From assembly GCF_014697625.1 (NCBI RefSeq), contig NZ_JACJSG010000039.1, positions 22,980 to 86,979 of the forward strand: a stretch of 64,000 nt of DNA, in the 5' to 3' direction. Below, one piece after another: positions 25,719 through 35,585 of the stretch. The notes under the pieces were generated by a model that was not told the DNA's origin, searched no databases, and worked only from the letters and a program-made list of their open reading frames with translations. The stretch's first letter is position 1; each line of letters starts with the position of its first letter. Origin of the DNA: Anabaena azotica FACHB-119 (lineage in GTDB: Bacteria > Cyanobacteriota > Cyanobacteriia > Cyanobacteriales > Nostocaceae). A program made the position numbers and the translations under genes.

Positions 25719-25781
25719 ACCTGTGCCTTGGTTAACTCATACCCACTAGGCTGGATAGTTTAACTTTAAGCTTTTTTCAAA

Positions 25782-25853
25782 AGCGGGTAACGCGATTCGA
25801 ACGCGCGACATTCACCTTGGCAAGGTGACGCTCTACCACTGAGCTATACCCGC
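25782..25853 (-). tRNA. tRNA-Gly (anticodon GCC)
   Basis: The minus strand folds as a cloverleaf: acceptor GCGGGTA/TACCCGC, D arm GCTCAGTGGTAGAGC, anticodon stem CACCT/AGGTG with GCC in the loop, and T arm CGCG-TTCGAAT-CGCG. The discriminator is T, as in glycine tRNAs. It lies about 115 bp from the end of the ATPase-PIN module; tRNA genes are frequent integration sites, but no attachment duplication was seen. Confidence 0.95.
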
Positions 25854-25924
25854 AAACCTCACATATATAAATATGTCAGATTGATTTTGATTTGTCAAGT
25901 GTTTCAACAAGTAAATTTTTCTGG

Positions 25925-26036
25925 TTGGGGAAGGGGAAAGGGGAAGGGGAAAGGGGAAAGGGGAAAGGGAATAAATGAACTAATGACCAATGACTAATGA
26001 CCAATGACTAATGACTAATGACTATTGACTATTGAC
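25925..26036. repeat. GGGGAAA array and (ATGACYA)n heptamer array
   Basis: About seven copies of GGGGAAA or GGGAAAG, then about nine copies of AATGACT/AATGACC. It ends directly at the ribH stop codon. Confidence 0.88.
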
Positions 26037-26609
26037 TTATCCCTCAGAAGTCTCTGCGGTGAAGTTACCGATGTTGGCGTTGGGGAAAGCGGCGGGAAGG
26101 GATTGGGGGCGGGGGTAGGGTTCTGCTAAGTTGGAACGTAACTGGCGCATGAGGCTAGCCATTTCTAGAGCATTCATGGCATAATCCCAACCGTGATTTG
26201 CCTTAATACCTGCTCTTTCCAGGGCTTGCTGCATGGTATCTACTGTCAAAATGCCGAAAATTACGGGTACTCCCGTCTGGAAACTAGCAGCCGCAATTCC
26301 TTTAGCTACTTCTGAGGATACATAATCAAAATGGGGTGTCTGTCCACGAATGACTGCGCCAAGGCAAATTACCGCATCGTAACGATGGGTAAGGGCTAGT
26401 TGACGAGCAACCAGAGGCACTTCAAAACTCCCTGGAACCCATACATAGTCTACCTGATTGCCTTGGGGATCAGGGTCTACACCGTGGCGTTTTAAGCAAT
26501 CTTGGCATCCTTGCAGCAGCTTTGTGGTAACAAGGTCATTGAATCGACCAATCACTATGGCTAAACGCAACGGTTCTGTTTGAGTAAAGGTTCCCTCGAA
26601 AACTGCCAT
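26037..26609 (-). CDS. ribH: 6,7-dimethyl-8-ribityllumazine synthase
   Basis: 190 residues. It joins 5-amino-6-ribitylaminouracil and dihydroxybutanone phosphate, the second-last step of riboflavin synthesis. Recognisable blocks are VIGRFNDLVTTKLLQG, VWVPGSFEVPLVARQL, CLGAVIRGQTPHFDYV (including the catalytic His), IFGILTVDT and ANHGWDYAMNALEM. The last 35 residues (EPYPRPQSLPAAFPNANIG) extend beyond the E. coli enzyme and are poorly conserved. psbZ lies upstream on the same strand, about 190 bp away, and is probably separate. Confidence 0.96.
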   Translation of the reverse strand: MAVFEGTFTQTEPLRLAIVIGRFNDLVTTKLLQGCQDCLKRHGVDPDPQGNQVDYVWVPGSFEVPLVARQLALTHRYDAVICLGAVIRGQTPHFDYVSSEVAKGIAAASFQTGVPVIFGILTVDTMQQALERAGIKANHGWDYAMNALEMASLMRQLRSNLAEPYPRPQSLPAAFPNANIGNFTAETSEG

Positions 26610-26801
26610 GTCTCTACCTGAAATTGACTACACTTCTGTCAATATACATTTCTTCTTGAAATATGTAAGAGCAGGAGGACACAATTAGGTAAGCACAATA
26701 AAAAACTGTGAAGTTTTTTTTGTATCTTATACCTGTAGTAGTGGCTCTCCTGCCCTGATTGTCTTAATATTGTTTAGCTAAATTTAAGACAAAGTACTTG
26801 C

Positions 26802-26990
26802 CTAAGCTACGAAAAAGTTTAACAACCCTACTAAAAATACTAGGGCGATCCAAACACCAGAACCTACCCAGAGGAGCTTTTTCGATTCCACCCAGTTTTG
26901 GGGGGTAGCATAAGCAACAGGTACACCGATAACCAGCACAAAAGATAGTAAAACCAGCGATACTAGAGCAAATTGGAATATTATGGTCAT
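26802..26990 (-). CDS. psbZ: Photosystem II core subunit PsbZ (Ycf9)
   Basis: 62 residues, the normal length, with two membrane spans joined by the conserved loop VPVAYATPQNWVESKKLLWVG. PsbZ sits at the edge of photosystem II and stabilises its supercomplexes. The start at 26990 (MTIIFQFALV) is supported by GGGAG about 10 bases upstream and by family length; the frame is open five codons earlier. It is a single gene. Confidence 0.97.
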   Translation of the reverse strand: MTIIFQFALVSLVLLSFVLVIGVPVAYATPQNWVESKKLLWVGSGVWIALVFLVGLLNFFVA

Positions 26991-27099
26991 TTTGACTTCT
27001 CCCAAGACAGCGACATACTAAAGGAAGCACTAAAAATAGAATATCCTAACTGGCGACACTGACAGTTTTTCTTTGATTGTAAGCTAGCAGAAATTGCGA

Positions 27100-27215
27100 C
27101 AATAAGTTAAATAGTCCATAGTCAATAGTCCATAGTCTATTGTCTCGGATTTTGTTTGCATAGCGCCTGACTGTTGACTAATGACTAATGACTGTTGACT
27201 AATGACTCTTGACTA
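27100..27215. repeat. Heptamer repeat (CATAGTC)n/(ACTAATG)n
   Basis: Copies of AGTCCATAGTC, then (TGACTAATGACT)n, running up to the start codon of the downstream fusion gene, so its promoter and ribosome-binding site lie within or before repeat DNA. Confidence 0.75.
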
Positions 27216-29927
27216 ATGACTATGGATTTAATTCTTTGCCACACTACAGCAGATTTTGATACCTTGGGCGCAGCCGTAGGGTTAACTTGTCTACTGCCGG
27301 GAAGTAAGATTGTGTTGACTGGGGGCGCACATCCGCCTGTGCGTGATTTTTTGGCGCTGCATCGGGATGAGTATCCTTTGATTGAAAGGCGTTCGGTAAA
27401 TCCCGAAAAGATTCGCTCGCTGACGGTGGTGGATGCACAACAGCGCGATCGCCTGGGCAAACCTGCTGAATGGTTAGATTTATCCCAACTCAAAACAATT
27501 ACAGTCTACGACCATCATATGGGGCAAACATCGGATATTCCGGCGACTGAGTTTCATATTGCTCCAGTGGGTGCAACTACGACGTTAATTGTGGAAGAAT
27601 TACAACAGCAGCAAATCACTCTCAACTCCACCCAAGCGACGGTGATGGCTTTGGGGATTCATGTAGATACGGGTTCTTTGACCTATGACCAGTCAACGTC
27701 ACGGGATGCTTTAGCTTTGGCTTGGTTGATGCAGCAAGGGGCTAGTTTATCGGTAATTTCTAGTTACCGCGACCCTGGTTTATCTCCCCAGTTACAGAAG
27801 CTATTAACAGAAGCATTGGAAAAATTGGAATATCTTTGCTTACGTGGTTATACTATTGCTTGGGTAACTTTACAAACGGATGGGTATGTCCCTGGGTTAT
27901 CGAGTCTTGCGTCGCAACTGATAGAGTTGACAGAAATTGATGCTTTGCTGTTGGCAAACGAACATCCCTCAAATAAGGATGATTCGCGTTTTACGGTAAT
28001 TGGGCGATCGCAAATTCCCGGTCTGCATCTCGACCAATTATTCCAAGCCTTTGGCGGTGGCGGTCATTCTCAAGCCGCATCCCTGAATTTACGCGGTGTC
28101 GATAGCCAAGATATCCTGCAACAACTCCTCAAGGGTGTCAAGGCGGCTATTCCCCATCCCCCCACAGCTAGAGATTTGATGTCTTCCCCAGTCCGCACAA
28201 TTCGCCCAGAAACGACAATTGCCGAGGCACAGCGCATTTTACTACGTTACGGTCACTCTGGCTTATCTGTGGTTGATTCCCAAGGGCAATTAGTAGGGGT
28301 GATTTCTCGCCGCGATTTGGATATCGCCCTACATCACGGGTTTAATCATGCGCCAGTCAAAGGCTACATGACTACTGGTATCAAAACAATTGCTCCAGAC
28401 ACGACGTTGCCACAAATTGAGTCGTTGATGGTGACTTATGATATTGGGCGCTTGCCAGTATTGGAAAATGGGCAGTTAATAGGTATCGTGACTCGAACTG
28501 ATGTGTTGCGGGAACTGCATCAAGGAGAGGGCAGGGCAGAGGGGCAGAGGGGCAGAGGGACGGAAGATACTGTGAAGTTTTCTAGCTTAGGACAATTGCG
28601 CGATCGCCTCAATCCCCAACTTTGGCAATTACTTACCAATGCTTCCCAAGCCGCCGAGGCTAGGGGTTGGCATTTGTATTTGGTGGGTGGTGCGGTGCGA
28701 GATTTGCTGTTGGCGGAAGCCGCAGCCCAGACTCTGATGATTACCGATATTGACCTAGTAGTTGATGGTTTCCACAAATCGGCTGATGTGGGTGCAGGTG
28801 TGGAACTAGCAAAGGCACTGCAAGAAATTTACCCAGCCGCCCGTTTGGAAATTCACGGGGCTTTCCAAACTGCTGCTTTATTGTGGCACAAAGACCCAGA
28901 GTTAGATTCATTATGGGTAGATATTGCCACAGCCAGAACAGAATTTTACCCTTACCCAGCCGCAAATCCCGAAGTTGAAGCTAGTTCCATCCGTCAAGAT
29001 TTATACCGTCGCGACTTTACCATCAACGCCCTCGCCCTGCGCCTCACCCCTCCCCGCGCAGGTGATTTACTCGATTTCTTCGGCGGTTTATTAGATTTAA
29101 AAGCCAAGCAAATCAGAGTTCTCCACGCCAATAGCTTTATCGAAGACCCCACCCGGATTTATCGTGGTGTGCGCTTTGCGGTGCGTTTTGGATTTACCAT
29201 TGAACTGCGTACCGAAGAATACATCCGCTATGCAATTAATAGTGGCGTTTACGATCGCACCGCCCAAACTAACACCAAAACCCCAGCCCTGCAAACTCGC
29301 CTCAAGACGGAATTAAAGCATATCTTAGAAGCGCCATATTGGCGATCGGCTTTACAGTTACTTGATGATTTAGGTGCTTTGCAGTGCATCCATCCCACCC
29401 TCAGTTTAGATGGTGAACTTAAACGTCAACTACGTTTGTTAGAACGCTGTTTACAACGATTTGCACCGCAGCCAAATTTGATTCCTTGGCAAATGCGCTT
29501 AGAAGTTATCATTGCCCACCTCGCAGCAAAGTATCGCGCCAAAGTCGCAAAAAATCTGCAATTACAGGAGGATAGTATTGGACGTTTGCAAAACTTAGCT
29601 ACTGCTGATGCAGATGTTAGGGAATTTTTACCTCAATGTCAAAGTCCTAGTCAAGTAGTCAAGTTACTACGCAAGTACGACCAGGAGATGTTAATTTTAA
29701 TTGCTTTGCTAGGTCAGCGCAGCATCAGAAGGCAAATATGGTATTATTTAACAGTTTGGGCTAATATTCAACCAATTTTAAATGGTAATGACCTGAAGAA
29801 ATTGGGATATAAACCAGGGCCGCAGTATAAACAAATGTTAGATGATATATTAGCGGCAACCTTGGATGGATGGATTAGCGATCGCGCACAGGTAGAAGAG
29901 TTTTTGTCACAGCATTATCCTCTTTAA
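27216..29927 (+). CDS. DHH phosphoesterase - CBS - tRNA nucleotidyltransferase/poly(A) polymerase fusion
   Basis: 903 residues with three modules. The DHH/DHHA1 part (about 1-300) has the DHH motif in VYDHHMG and GGGGHSQAAS. Two CBS repeats (about 312-430; ARDLMSSPVRTI and VKGYMTTGIKTI) should bind adenine nucleotides. The nucleotidyltransferase part (about 460-903) has LYLVGGAVRDLLL, DIDLVVDG, RRDFTINALAL and EDPTRIYRGVRFAVRFGF. This arrangement is known in cyanobacteria as a CCA-adding enzyme or poly(A) polymerase joined to a nanoRNase-like domain. An Arg/Gly-rich in-frame repeat (GEGRAEGQRGRGTE, about 437-450) sits between CBS and the nucleotidyltransferase. It likely acts in tRNA 3'-end processing or repair. 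Confidence 0.92.
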   Translation: MTMDLILCHTTADFDTLGAAVGLTCLLPGSKIVLTGGAHPPVRDFLALHRDEYPLIERRSVNPEKIRSLTVVDAQQRDRLGKPAEWLDLSQLKTITVYDHHMGQTSDIPATEFHIAPVGATTTLIVEELQQQQITLNSTQATVMALGIHVDTGSLTYDQSTSRDALALAWLMQQGASLSVISSYRDPGLSPQLQKLLTEALEKLEYLCLRGYTIAWVTLQTDGYVPGLSSLASQLIELTEIDALLLANEHPSNKDDSRFTVIGRSQIPGLHLDQLFQAFGGGGHSQAASLNLRGVDSQDILQQLLKGVKAAIPHPPTARDLMSSPVRTIRPETTIAEAQRILLRYGHSGLSVVDSQGQLVGVISRRDLDIALHHGFNHAPVKGYMTTGIKTIAPDTTLPQIESLMVTYDIGRLPVLENGQLIGIVTRTDVLRELHQGEGRAEGQRGRGTEDTVKFSSLGQLRDRLNPQLWQLLTNASQAAEARGWHLYLVGGAVRDLLLAEAAAQTLMITDIDLVVDGFHKSADVGAGVELAKALQEIYPAARLEIHGAFQTAALLWHKDPELDSLWVDIATARTEFYPYPAANPEVEASSIRQDLYRRDFTINALALRLTPPRAGDLLDFFGGLLDLKAKQIRVLHANSFIEDPTRIYRGVRFAVRFGFTIELRTEEYIRYAINSGVYDRTAQTNTKTPALQTRLKTELKHILEAPYWRSALQLLDDLGALQCIHPTLSLDGELKRQLRLLERCLQRFAPQPNLIPWQMRLEVIIAHLAAKYRAKVAKNLQLQEDSIGRLQNLATADADVREFLPQCQSPSQVVKLLRKYDQEMLILIALLGQRSIRRQIWYYLTVWANIQPILNGNDLKKLGYKPGPQYKQMLDDILAATLDGWISDRAQVEEFLSQHYPL

Positions 29928-30296
29928 CAGTGAACAGTGAACAGTAAACAGTTATCAGTTAAATACTTTAGTGCAACACCATACCAATTGGTGGAAGGAG
30001 TAGAGAGGTGCTTCTTTATCCCCCACTATACGTCCTGGCTGACTGATAACTGATAACTGATAACTGATACAGCAATTTCGCTATTCGTGAAATACTGTAG
30101 AGACGTTACATATAACGTCTCTACGGTTTTGGGTTTTACGCTTGTACCTGATTTACCCAAAATATGCTGTATAGCAGTAGCGACATAGGTTAGAACATAG
30201 ATGAATCATACAATCTTGATAGCAAGCAGTTTGTGAGGCTGTCCCCTGTCCCCTGTCCCCTGTCCCCTATCCCCTGCTATAACTACTCCCTATTGC
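29928..30296. repeat. Composite repeat spacer with two dispersed element copies
   Basis: Contains heptamers (GAACAGT)n and (TGATAAC)n; then at 30069-30170 an element starting ACAGCAATTTCGCTATTCG and ending AATATGCTGT, with the inner hairpin GTAGAGACGTTA/TAACGTCTCTAC (second copy inverted at 55478-55580). It is followed at 30170-30283 by an element starting TATAGCAGTAG and ending in GTCCCCTGTC runs (second copy at 47574-47673). No gene is visible. Confidence 0.85.
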
Positions 30297-31442
30297 CTAA
30301 CTTAAAACTTGCTGTAAAGCGGGAACCAATTGGTCTACGCTTTCTTTACGACTATTGTAACCCATTAATCCCACACGCCAGACTTTACCAGCTAGTTCAC
30401 CCAATCCTCCGCCGACTTCAATGTTATGTTCATTGAGTAACTGACGGGCTACAGCTTTACCATCAACCCCGTCGGGAATGCGGACTGTGGTTAAGGTTGG
30501 TAGTCTGTATTCCTTCTCAACGTGCAGACTTAAACCTATATCTTCTAATCTTTCCCACAGATATTCTACATTCTTTTGATGACGTTGCCAGCAGTTTGCT
30601 AGTCCTTCTTGGGCAATTAAACGCAATGCTTCCCGCAAAGCATAATATAAATTAATCGGGGCTGTGTGGTGATAGACGCGCTCATTACCCCAATATTTAC
30701 CCAGCAAGTTCATATCTAAATACCAGTTTGCCACCTTGGTGCGTCGTCGTTGCAACTTCTCAACCGCACGGGGACTCATGGTAAAGGGTGAAGCGCCTGG
30801 AGGACAACCCAAACCCTTTTGACTGCAACTGTAGGCTAAGTCAACGCCCCAAGCATCCAAAAAGATGGGAACACCGCCTAAACTGGTGACAGTATCGATC
30901 AGTAGCAGTGTATCAAATTCTCGACACAATTCACCCACACCTTCCAAGGGTTGACGCGCACCTGTGGAAGTTTCGGCGTGAACTAAGGCGAGAATTGCTG
31001 GGCGATGGGTTTCTAATGCGGTGCGGAGTTCTTCCAGGGAAAAGACTTGTCCCCAAGGTTTGTTAATGGTGCGGACATCTGCACCATATCGCCCAGCCAT
31101 ATCCACCAGACGATTACCAAAATAACCCGCAACACCAATCAAAACCACATCACCGGGTTCTACAGCATTGGCGATGGTAGCTTCCATTGCGGCTGTCCCT
31201 GTACCACTCACCGCAATGGTGAGGGGGTTTTCTGTTTGCCATACGTAGCGCAGTAAGGACTGAATTTCGTCCATCAATGCGAGGAAAGCCGGGTCAAGAT
31301 GTCCCACTGGTGAGACATTCATCGCTTGCAGGACTGCGGGATGGGCATTTGATGGCCCTGGCCCCAATAGCAGACGGGAGGGAACTTCTAGCGGTTCTAG
31401 TTGTAAGCGTTGATTGTCATTGATTGAGATTATCTGCGTCAT
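30297..31442 (-). CDS. Class V aminotransferase, alanine/serine-glyoxylate aminotransferase type
   Basis: 381 residues, a PLP enzyme. The PLP lysine is K209 in YSCSQKGLGCPPG. LLGPGPSNAHPAVL (25-38), AVSGTGTAAMEATI and VHAETSTGARQPL are typical of the alanine-glyoxylate/serine-glyoxylate aminotransferase branch. In cyanobacteria this activity converts photorespiratory glyoxylate to glycine; the preferred amino donor cannot be read from sequence. Length and ends fit the family. It stands alone between repeat-rich spacers. Confidence 0.9.
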   Translation of the reverse strand: MTQIISINDNQRLQLEPLEVPSRLLLGPGPSNAHPAVLQAMNVSPVGHLDPAFLALMDEIQSLLRYVWQTENPLTIAVSGTGTAAMEATIANAVEPGDVVLIGVAGYFGNRLVDMAGRYGADVRTINKPWGQVFSLEELRTALETHRPAILALVHAETSTGARQPLEGVGELCREFDTLLLIDTVTSLGGVPIFLDAWGVDLAYSCSQKGLGCPPGASPFTMSPRAVEKLQRRRTKVANWYLDMNLLGKYWGNERVYHHTAPINLYYALREALRLIAQEGLANCWQRHQKNVEYLWERLEDIGLSLHVEKEYRLPTLTTVRIPDGVDGKAVARQLLNEHNIEVGGGLGELAGKVWRVGLMGYNSRKESVDQLVPALQQVLS

Positions 31443-32858
31443 AGCGATCGCCTATATAATACTTACCGCATCATAAAGCGATCGCATCACCCATGTTTTA
31501 TTTTGCCTAGAGAATTATTTCTCAGTTAGTATTGGCGTGACCAGACCAGGACTTACGCAACTGGCACTTGGGGTAGGGTGCGTCAGATGTGGAAAATCCT
31601 TGCATATGTACCACATTATTGGGGCTGACGCACCCTACAGTTACTTTGATGATGACACTTGCCTCAGTCAAACAGACTAAACTTGTGCATTAGCTAAAAA
31701 TCTCTCATCTTGCTTATCGGCGTTCGTCGGCGGTTTTTACCAAAATCCTCTCAAATTTATCTTTTTATCTTTTCTTTATAAATTAGCTCTAGCCTTTGGA
31801 GCATAAGCTCTTAGAGGTTGTTTGAAAAGTGATTGGCTGTGATATTGAACATTTTATCATCCCTTCTAGCCCCCATTAAGAGGAGGAAAAGATCAATTTA
31901 TACTTCCTTTTTTCATGTGGAATTTAGGTAATTATCAAATGTTTAGCTACTAATAACAAGATGTTTAAAACATCATCTTATTGTTTGGATATCTGATAGC
32001 TAGAATATTGTTAATAGCTGTATTAACTAATTTTTTTGCTCAAATTTTTATAAAATTGACGAATTTAAGAATTTTTGTTAAATTCATAATCTATAAAGCA
32101 AATATCCAATTATATTTGTTCTACGGTATAAAAGTTTTTATGCCATTATCTACTTTGTATTGTTTCGTCAGGTTAAATCATGATTCAGGTCACATCACCT
32201 AATATTTTGGCACTGGACGATATTGCCTATTTTATTTAGGTTCACATTTTATTATCGTCCTTGAATGATTAAACATTAACCGCAAATAGATAATTTTTGG
32301 TGCAATTATGCGAATGCAGTTTTCGCATATAAATTCTGTGTAATATAGGCAAAAATCCATCTGATAAGGTGAAGAGATAACTGTGAAAATGCCGAAGATA
32401 TAGCATCTTCGAGCCAGTTTTTTTCATCTATAGTGCAAAAGATTCCCTACATATGTTTGCTCGTGCTGTAGTTTTAGTAAGTTATGAAGATGCCTTAAAG
32501 CAGTGTCTATTTGTGGGAGATGATAATTAAGAGCAAAGCTATGTAATACAGCCTTCATACATAGCTTTTAAACAAATCAAGCGCTTCAAAAAAGAGAGTA
32601 TTAACCAATGGAAAGGTAAAACTTGTTTTCTCCTAGCAGCAATACAAATAAAATTTGATTTTGATAAGTTAAGAACCAATGTTTAACATTAGTTAAATGT
32701 TGTTGCACTACCCTATCTTATTTAAGTCTCTGTGGATACTGAGATTAGGTAATCTATTTCGGCATTCAAAATTTTATTGATGTCGTTTCTGAGGCGAAGA
32801 GAAATTTAACTAATTCATTGCCTGACCATTCCAACTTGAGATTTGGGAGTAATTAACT
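31443..32858. other. 1.4-kb region without a supported gene
   Basis: Apart from the repeat at 31548-31638 the DNA is AT-rich. A small open frame at 31981-32202 has a biased Phe/Ile/Leu composition and no clear ribosome-binding site, so I do not call it. A short hairpin (GAAGATATAGCATCTTC) lies near 32393. The upstream region of the RTX protease is in here; no operator is recognisable. Confidence 0.45.
31548..31638. repeat. Dispersed 90-bp repeat, copy 2 (inverted)
   Basis: Starts AGGACTTACGCAACTGGC and ends GGCTGACGCACCCTAC; it is the reverse complement of the copies at 10172 and 55369. It shares its AGGACTTACGCA end with the 594-728 element. Confidence 0.85.
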
Positions 32859-35585
32859 ATGCCTTATAAACTTCTTAAAACACTTCTGCAAGAGCAAACT
32901 CTTACCGATGTAACTTCTAGAGTTGAGAACTACCTCTACAACGAGCAGAAACCCTTGTTAACAGATGGTAGTGCTGATGTTGAAACTTTTGTCCCCATTA
33001 CCTTGAGACAATCAAGAAATTCCAGCCGACCAGGTGTCACATTGCCGTCTGATATCAACATATCTGCGGGGCTAATCTCGTCAGGAAACGCAAACTTGCT
33101 GACAAAATCAGATAGCTTTGGCATCCCTACACCAGCAACAACCGTCAGCGCAACTTACGACAATAACATTGATGGTTTATTGAGCGGGGTTAAATGGTCA
33201 TCTACCTCAATCAGCTTTAGTTTCACCGACAGCATCAATGACTATGAGCTGGGTTATACAGACCGTGCATCTCATGCAATTAGCTTCCAAAAGTTAAACC
33301 TAACTCAGCAAGCTGTTGCAAGAAGATGGATAGGCTCTGGAGGAGAGTTTTACAATATCTCCCTTCTCTCGCCCTTTGAACTGACCGGTACAAGCGATCG
33401 CGATGCTACTATTCGCATGGCAATGTCTAGTGTACCGAACACAGCTTTTGCCTATTACCCAAATAGCTCTTATGTGGAAGGCGGCGACGCATGGTTTAAT
33501 CCCAACAGTTACAACAATCCCGTCATTGGTAACTATGCTTATCACACCTTCGGACACGAGCTTGGTCATGCACTAGGACTCAAGCATGGTCAAGAGCTTG
33601 GCGGTGTTCGCAATGTCGCTATGAACTCTGACCGTGACTCAATGGAGTTCTCAATTATGACCTACCGTTCTTACGTAGGTCATGATTTGAATGCTCTACC
33701 CTACTACACCAACGAAACTTGGGGATATGCACAGTCGTTAATGATGTATGACATCAGAGCGATTCAACAAATGTATGGTGCATGGTTTGGGTATAACTCC
33801 ACCAACACAACCTACACCTTTTCAACTACCACCGGAGAAATGTTCATCAACGGCGTTGGACAAGGTACACCTGGTGCAAACCGCATCTTCCGCACCATCT
33901 GGGATGGTAACGGGATTGATACTTACGACTTCTCAAACTACACCACTAACCTATCAATCAACCTAACGCCCGGTGGTTGGACAGACCTCGACGTTGGTGG
34001 TAATTTCCAACGAGCAATGCTTAACGCTGGCTATGGTGGTATCACCCGATATGCCAGAGGCCATGTTTTCAACGCGCTTCAGTACAACGGTGATGTCCGC
34101 TCACTGATCGAAAACGCCAACGGTGGCTCCGGTAACGACACAATTATTGGTAACATTGCTAACAACGTCCTCAACGGCAATGGTGGTAACGACACTATTA
34201 ACGGTGGTGCGGGAGCGGATACCACCAATGGCGGCAGTGGCAACGATCGCATCATTGACGATGATGCTGTCAGCTTTGATATTCATGACGGTGGAGATGG
34301 TATTGACACGATTGATTACTCTCAAATTACCTTCGCGTCAGGAGTGGTTACTATCAATCTCGCAACTAGTACCACCTCAGTTACTGGTGGAAACACTGAA
34401 ACAATTCGCAACTTCGAGAACGTTGAAGGTAGCCAAGGTGGTGAAACCATTATTGGTAACAGTGCTAACAATGTCCTCAACGGTAATGGCGGCAATGATA
34501 TTATTGACGGTGGCGCTGGCAACGACACTATTAACGGTGGTGCTGGCGTTGATACTACTAATGGCGGACTTGGCAACGATCGCATCATTGATGATGATGC
34601 TGTCAGCTTTGATATTCATGATGGTGGAGATGGTACGGACACGATTGATTATTCCAAAGTTACCTTTGCGTCAGGAGTAGTCACTATTAATCTGGCAACC
34701 AGTACCACCTCAGTGACTGGTGGAAACACTGAAACTATTCGCAACTTTGAGAACGTTGAAGGTAGCCAAGGTGGTGAGACCATTATTGGTAATAGTGCTA
34801 ACAATATCCTCAATGGTAATGGCGGCGATGACACTATTAACGCTGGTGCGGGAGTTGATACCACTAATGGCGGCAGTGGCAGCGATCGCATCATTGACAA
34901 TGATTTTGTCAACTTTGATATTCATGATGGTGGCAGTGGTACTGACACGATTGATTACTCTCAAGTTACCTTCGGGTCAGGAGTAGTTACTATCAATTTG
35001 GCGACCAGTACAACCTCGGTTGCGGTTACTGGTGGTAATACTGAAACAATTCGTAACTTTGAGAACGTTGAAGGTAGCCAAGGGGGTGAAACCATTATCG
35101 GTTCCTCTGGTAACAACCTCCTCAAGGGCAATGGCGGCAATGACTTGATTAACGGTGGTGCTGGGAATGACACTTTAATCGGTGGTGATGGTAATGACTC
35201 TCTCGTAGGTGGCACTGGTAAAGATACTTTAACTGGTGGCAGTGGGTTTGATAAATTCATCTACAATGCCCTGAACGAATCTTTATTAGCCAGCTATGAT
35301 GTCATAACTGACTATGTGAGTGGAGAGCAAATTGATGCTATTAGTTCTATCTTTGCTGTAACACTCAATAGTTCTGTTGGTAATGCTGCTAGTTTAAGTG
35401 CATCAGCTATCTCTACTGTACTAACTACTGGTGTGTTTACTGCCAACAGTGCTAAAGCATTTACCGTTACCGGAATGAACGGAACTTTCATCGCTTTGAA
35501 TAACTCAGTTTCTGGCTTTGATTCTGTAAATGACTCCATCCTATTCCTACAGAATTATACACTGGGGTCTGTTTCTATTGTTTAA
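32859..35585 (+). CDS. RTX-type secreted metalloprotease (M10/serralysin-like)
   Basis: 908 residues. A zinc-binding motif HELGHALGLKH (H233, E234, H237, H243) and a downstream Met-turn region (SIMTYRSYVGHD) define an M10 metallopeptidase domain, about 100-400. Residues about 420-800 are RTX calcium-binding repeats (GGxGNDTI, GGAGNDTINGG), including three tandem ~105-residue copies of the unit SFDIHDGGDGxDTIDYS to NVEGSQGGETIIGNSAN. A C-terminal region of about 95 residues (FDKFIYNALNESLL onward) has the usual type I secretion tail. There is no N-terminal signal peptide, which also suggests type I export. The stop codon is formed by an inserted element. Confidence 0.9.
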   Translation: MPYKLLKTLLQEQTLTDVTSRVENYLYNEQKPLLTDGSADVETFVPITLRQSRNSSRPGVTLPSDINISAGLISSGNANLLTKSDSFGIPTPATTVSATYDNNIDGLLSGVKWSSTSISFSFTDSINDYELGYTDRASHAISFQKLNLTQQAVARRWIGSGGEFYNISLLSPFELTGTSDRDATIRMAMSSVPNTAFAYYPNSSYVEGGDAWFNPNSYNNPVIGNYAYHTFGHELGHALGLKHGQELGGVRNVAMNSDRDSMEFSIMTYRSYVGHDLNALPYYTNETWGYAQSLMMYDIRAIQQMYGAWFGYNSTNTTYTFSTTTGEMFINGVGQGTPGANRIFRTIWDGNGIDTYDFSNYTTNLSINLTPGGWTDLDVGGNFQRAMLNAGYGGITRYARGHVFNALQYNGDVRSLIENANGGSGNDTIIGNIANNVLNGNGGNDTINGGAGADTTNGGSGNDRIIDDDAVSFDIHDGGDGIDTIDYSQITFASGVVTINLATSTTSVTGGNTETIRNFENVEGSQGGETIIGNSANNVLNGNGGNDIIDGGAGNDTINGGAGVDTTNGGLGNDRIIDDDAVSFDIHDGGDGTDTIDYSKVTFASGVVTINLATSTTSVTGGNTETIRNFENVEGSQGGETIIGNSANNILNGNGGDDTINAGAGVDTTNGGSGSDRIIDNDFVNFDIHDGGSGTDTIDYSQVTFGSGVVTINLATSTTSVAVTGGNTETIRNFENVEGSQGGETIIGSSGNNLLKGNGGNDLINGGAGNDTLIGGDGNDSLVGGTGKDTLTGGSGFDKFIYNALNESLLASYDVITDYVSGEQIDAISSIFAVTLNSSVGNAASLSASAISTVLTTGVFTANSAKAFTVTGMNGTFIALNNSVSGFDSVNDSILFLQNYTLGSVSIV
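34130..35110 (+). repeat. Three ~310-330-bp tandem duplications inside the RTX gene
   Basis: The block around ATTATTGGTAACAxTGCTAAC recurs near 34145, 34450, 34785 and 35095. Spacings are about 306, 333 and 310 bp; the longer one holds an extra nonapeptide-sized unit (INGGAGNDT-like). DNA identity between units is high, so duplication is recent or maintained by recombination. Confidence 0.85.

Noticed and set aside
25692..25853. Integrative element attached at tRNA-Gly
   Set aside because: No integrase and no duplicated tRNA end were found near the ATPase-PIN module.
31981..32202. Possible 73-residue hydrophobic protein
   Set aside because: AT-rich chance frame, no ribosome-binding site and no family-like pattern.
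34101..35260. Several long frames inside the RTX repeat region on both strands
   Set aside because: They are shadows of the glycine/aspartate-rich repeat codons and are repeated with each duplicated unit.
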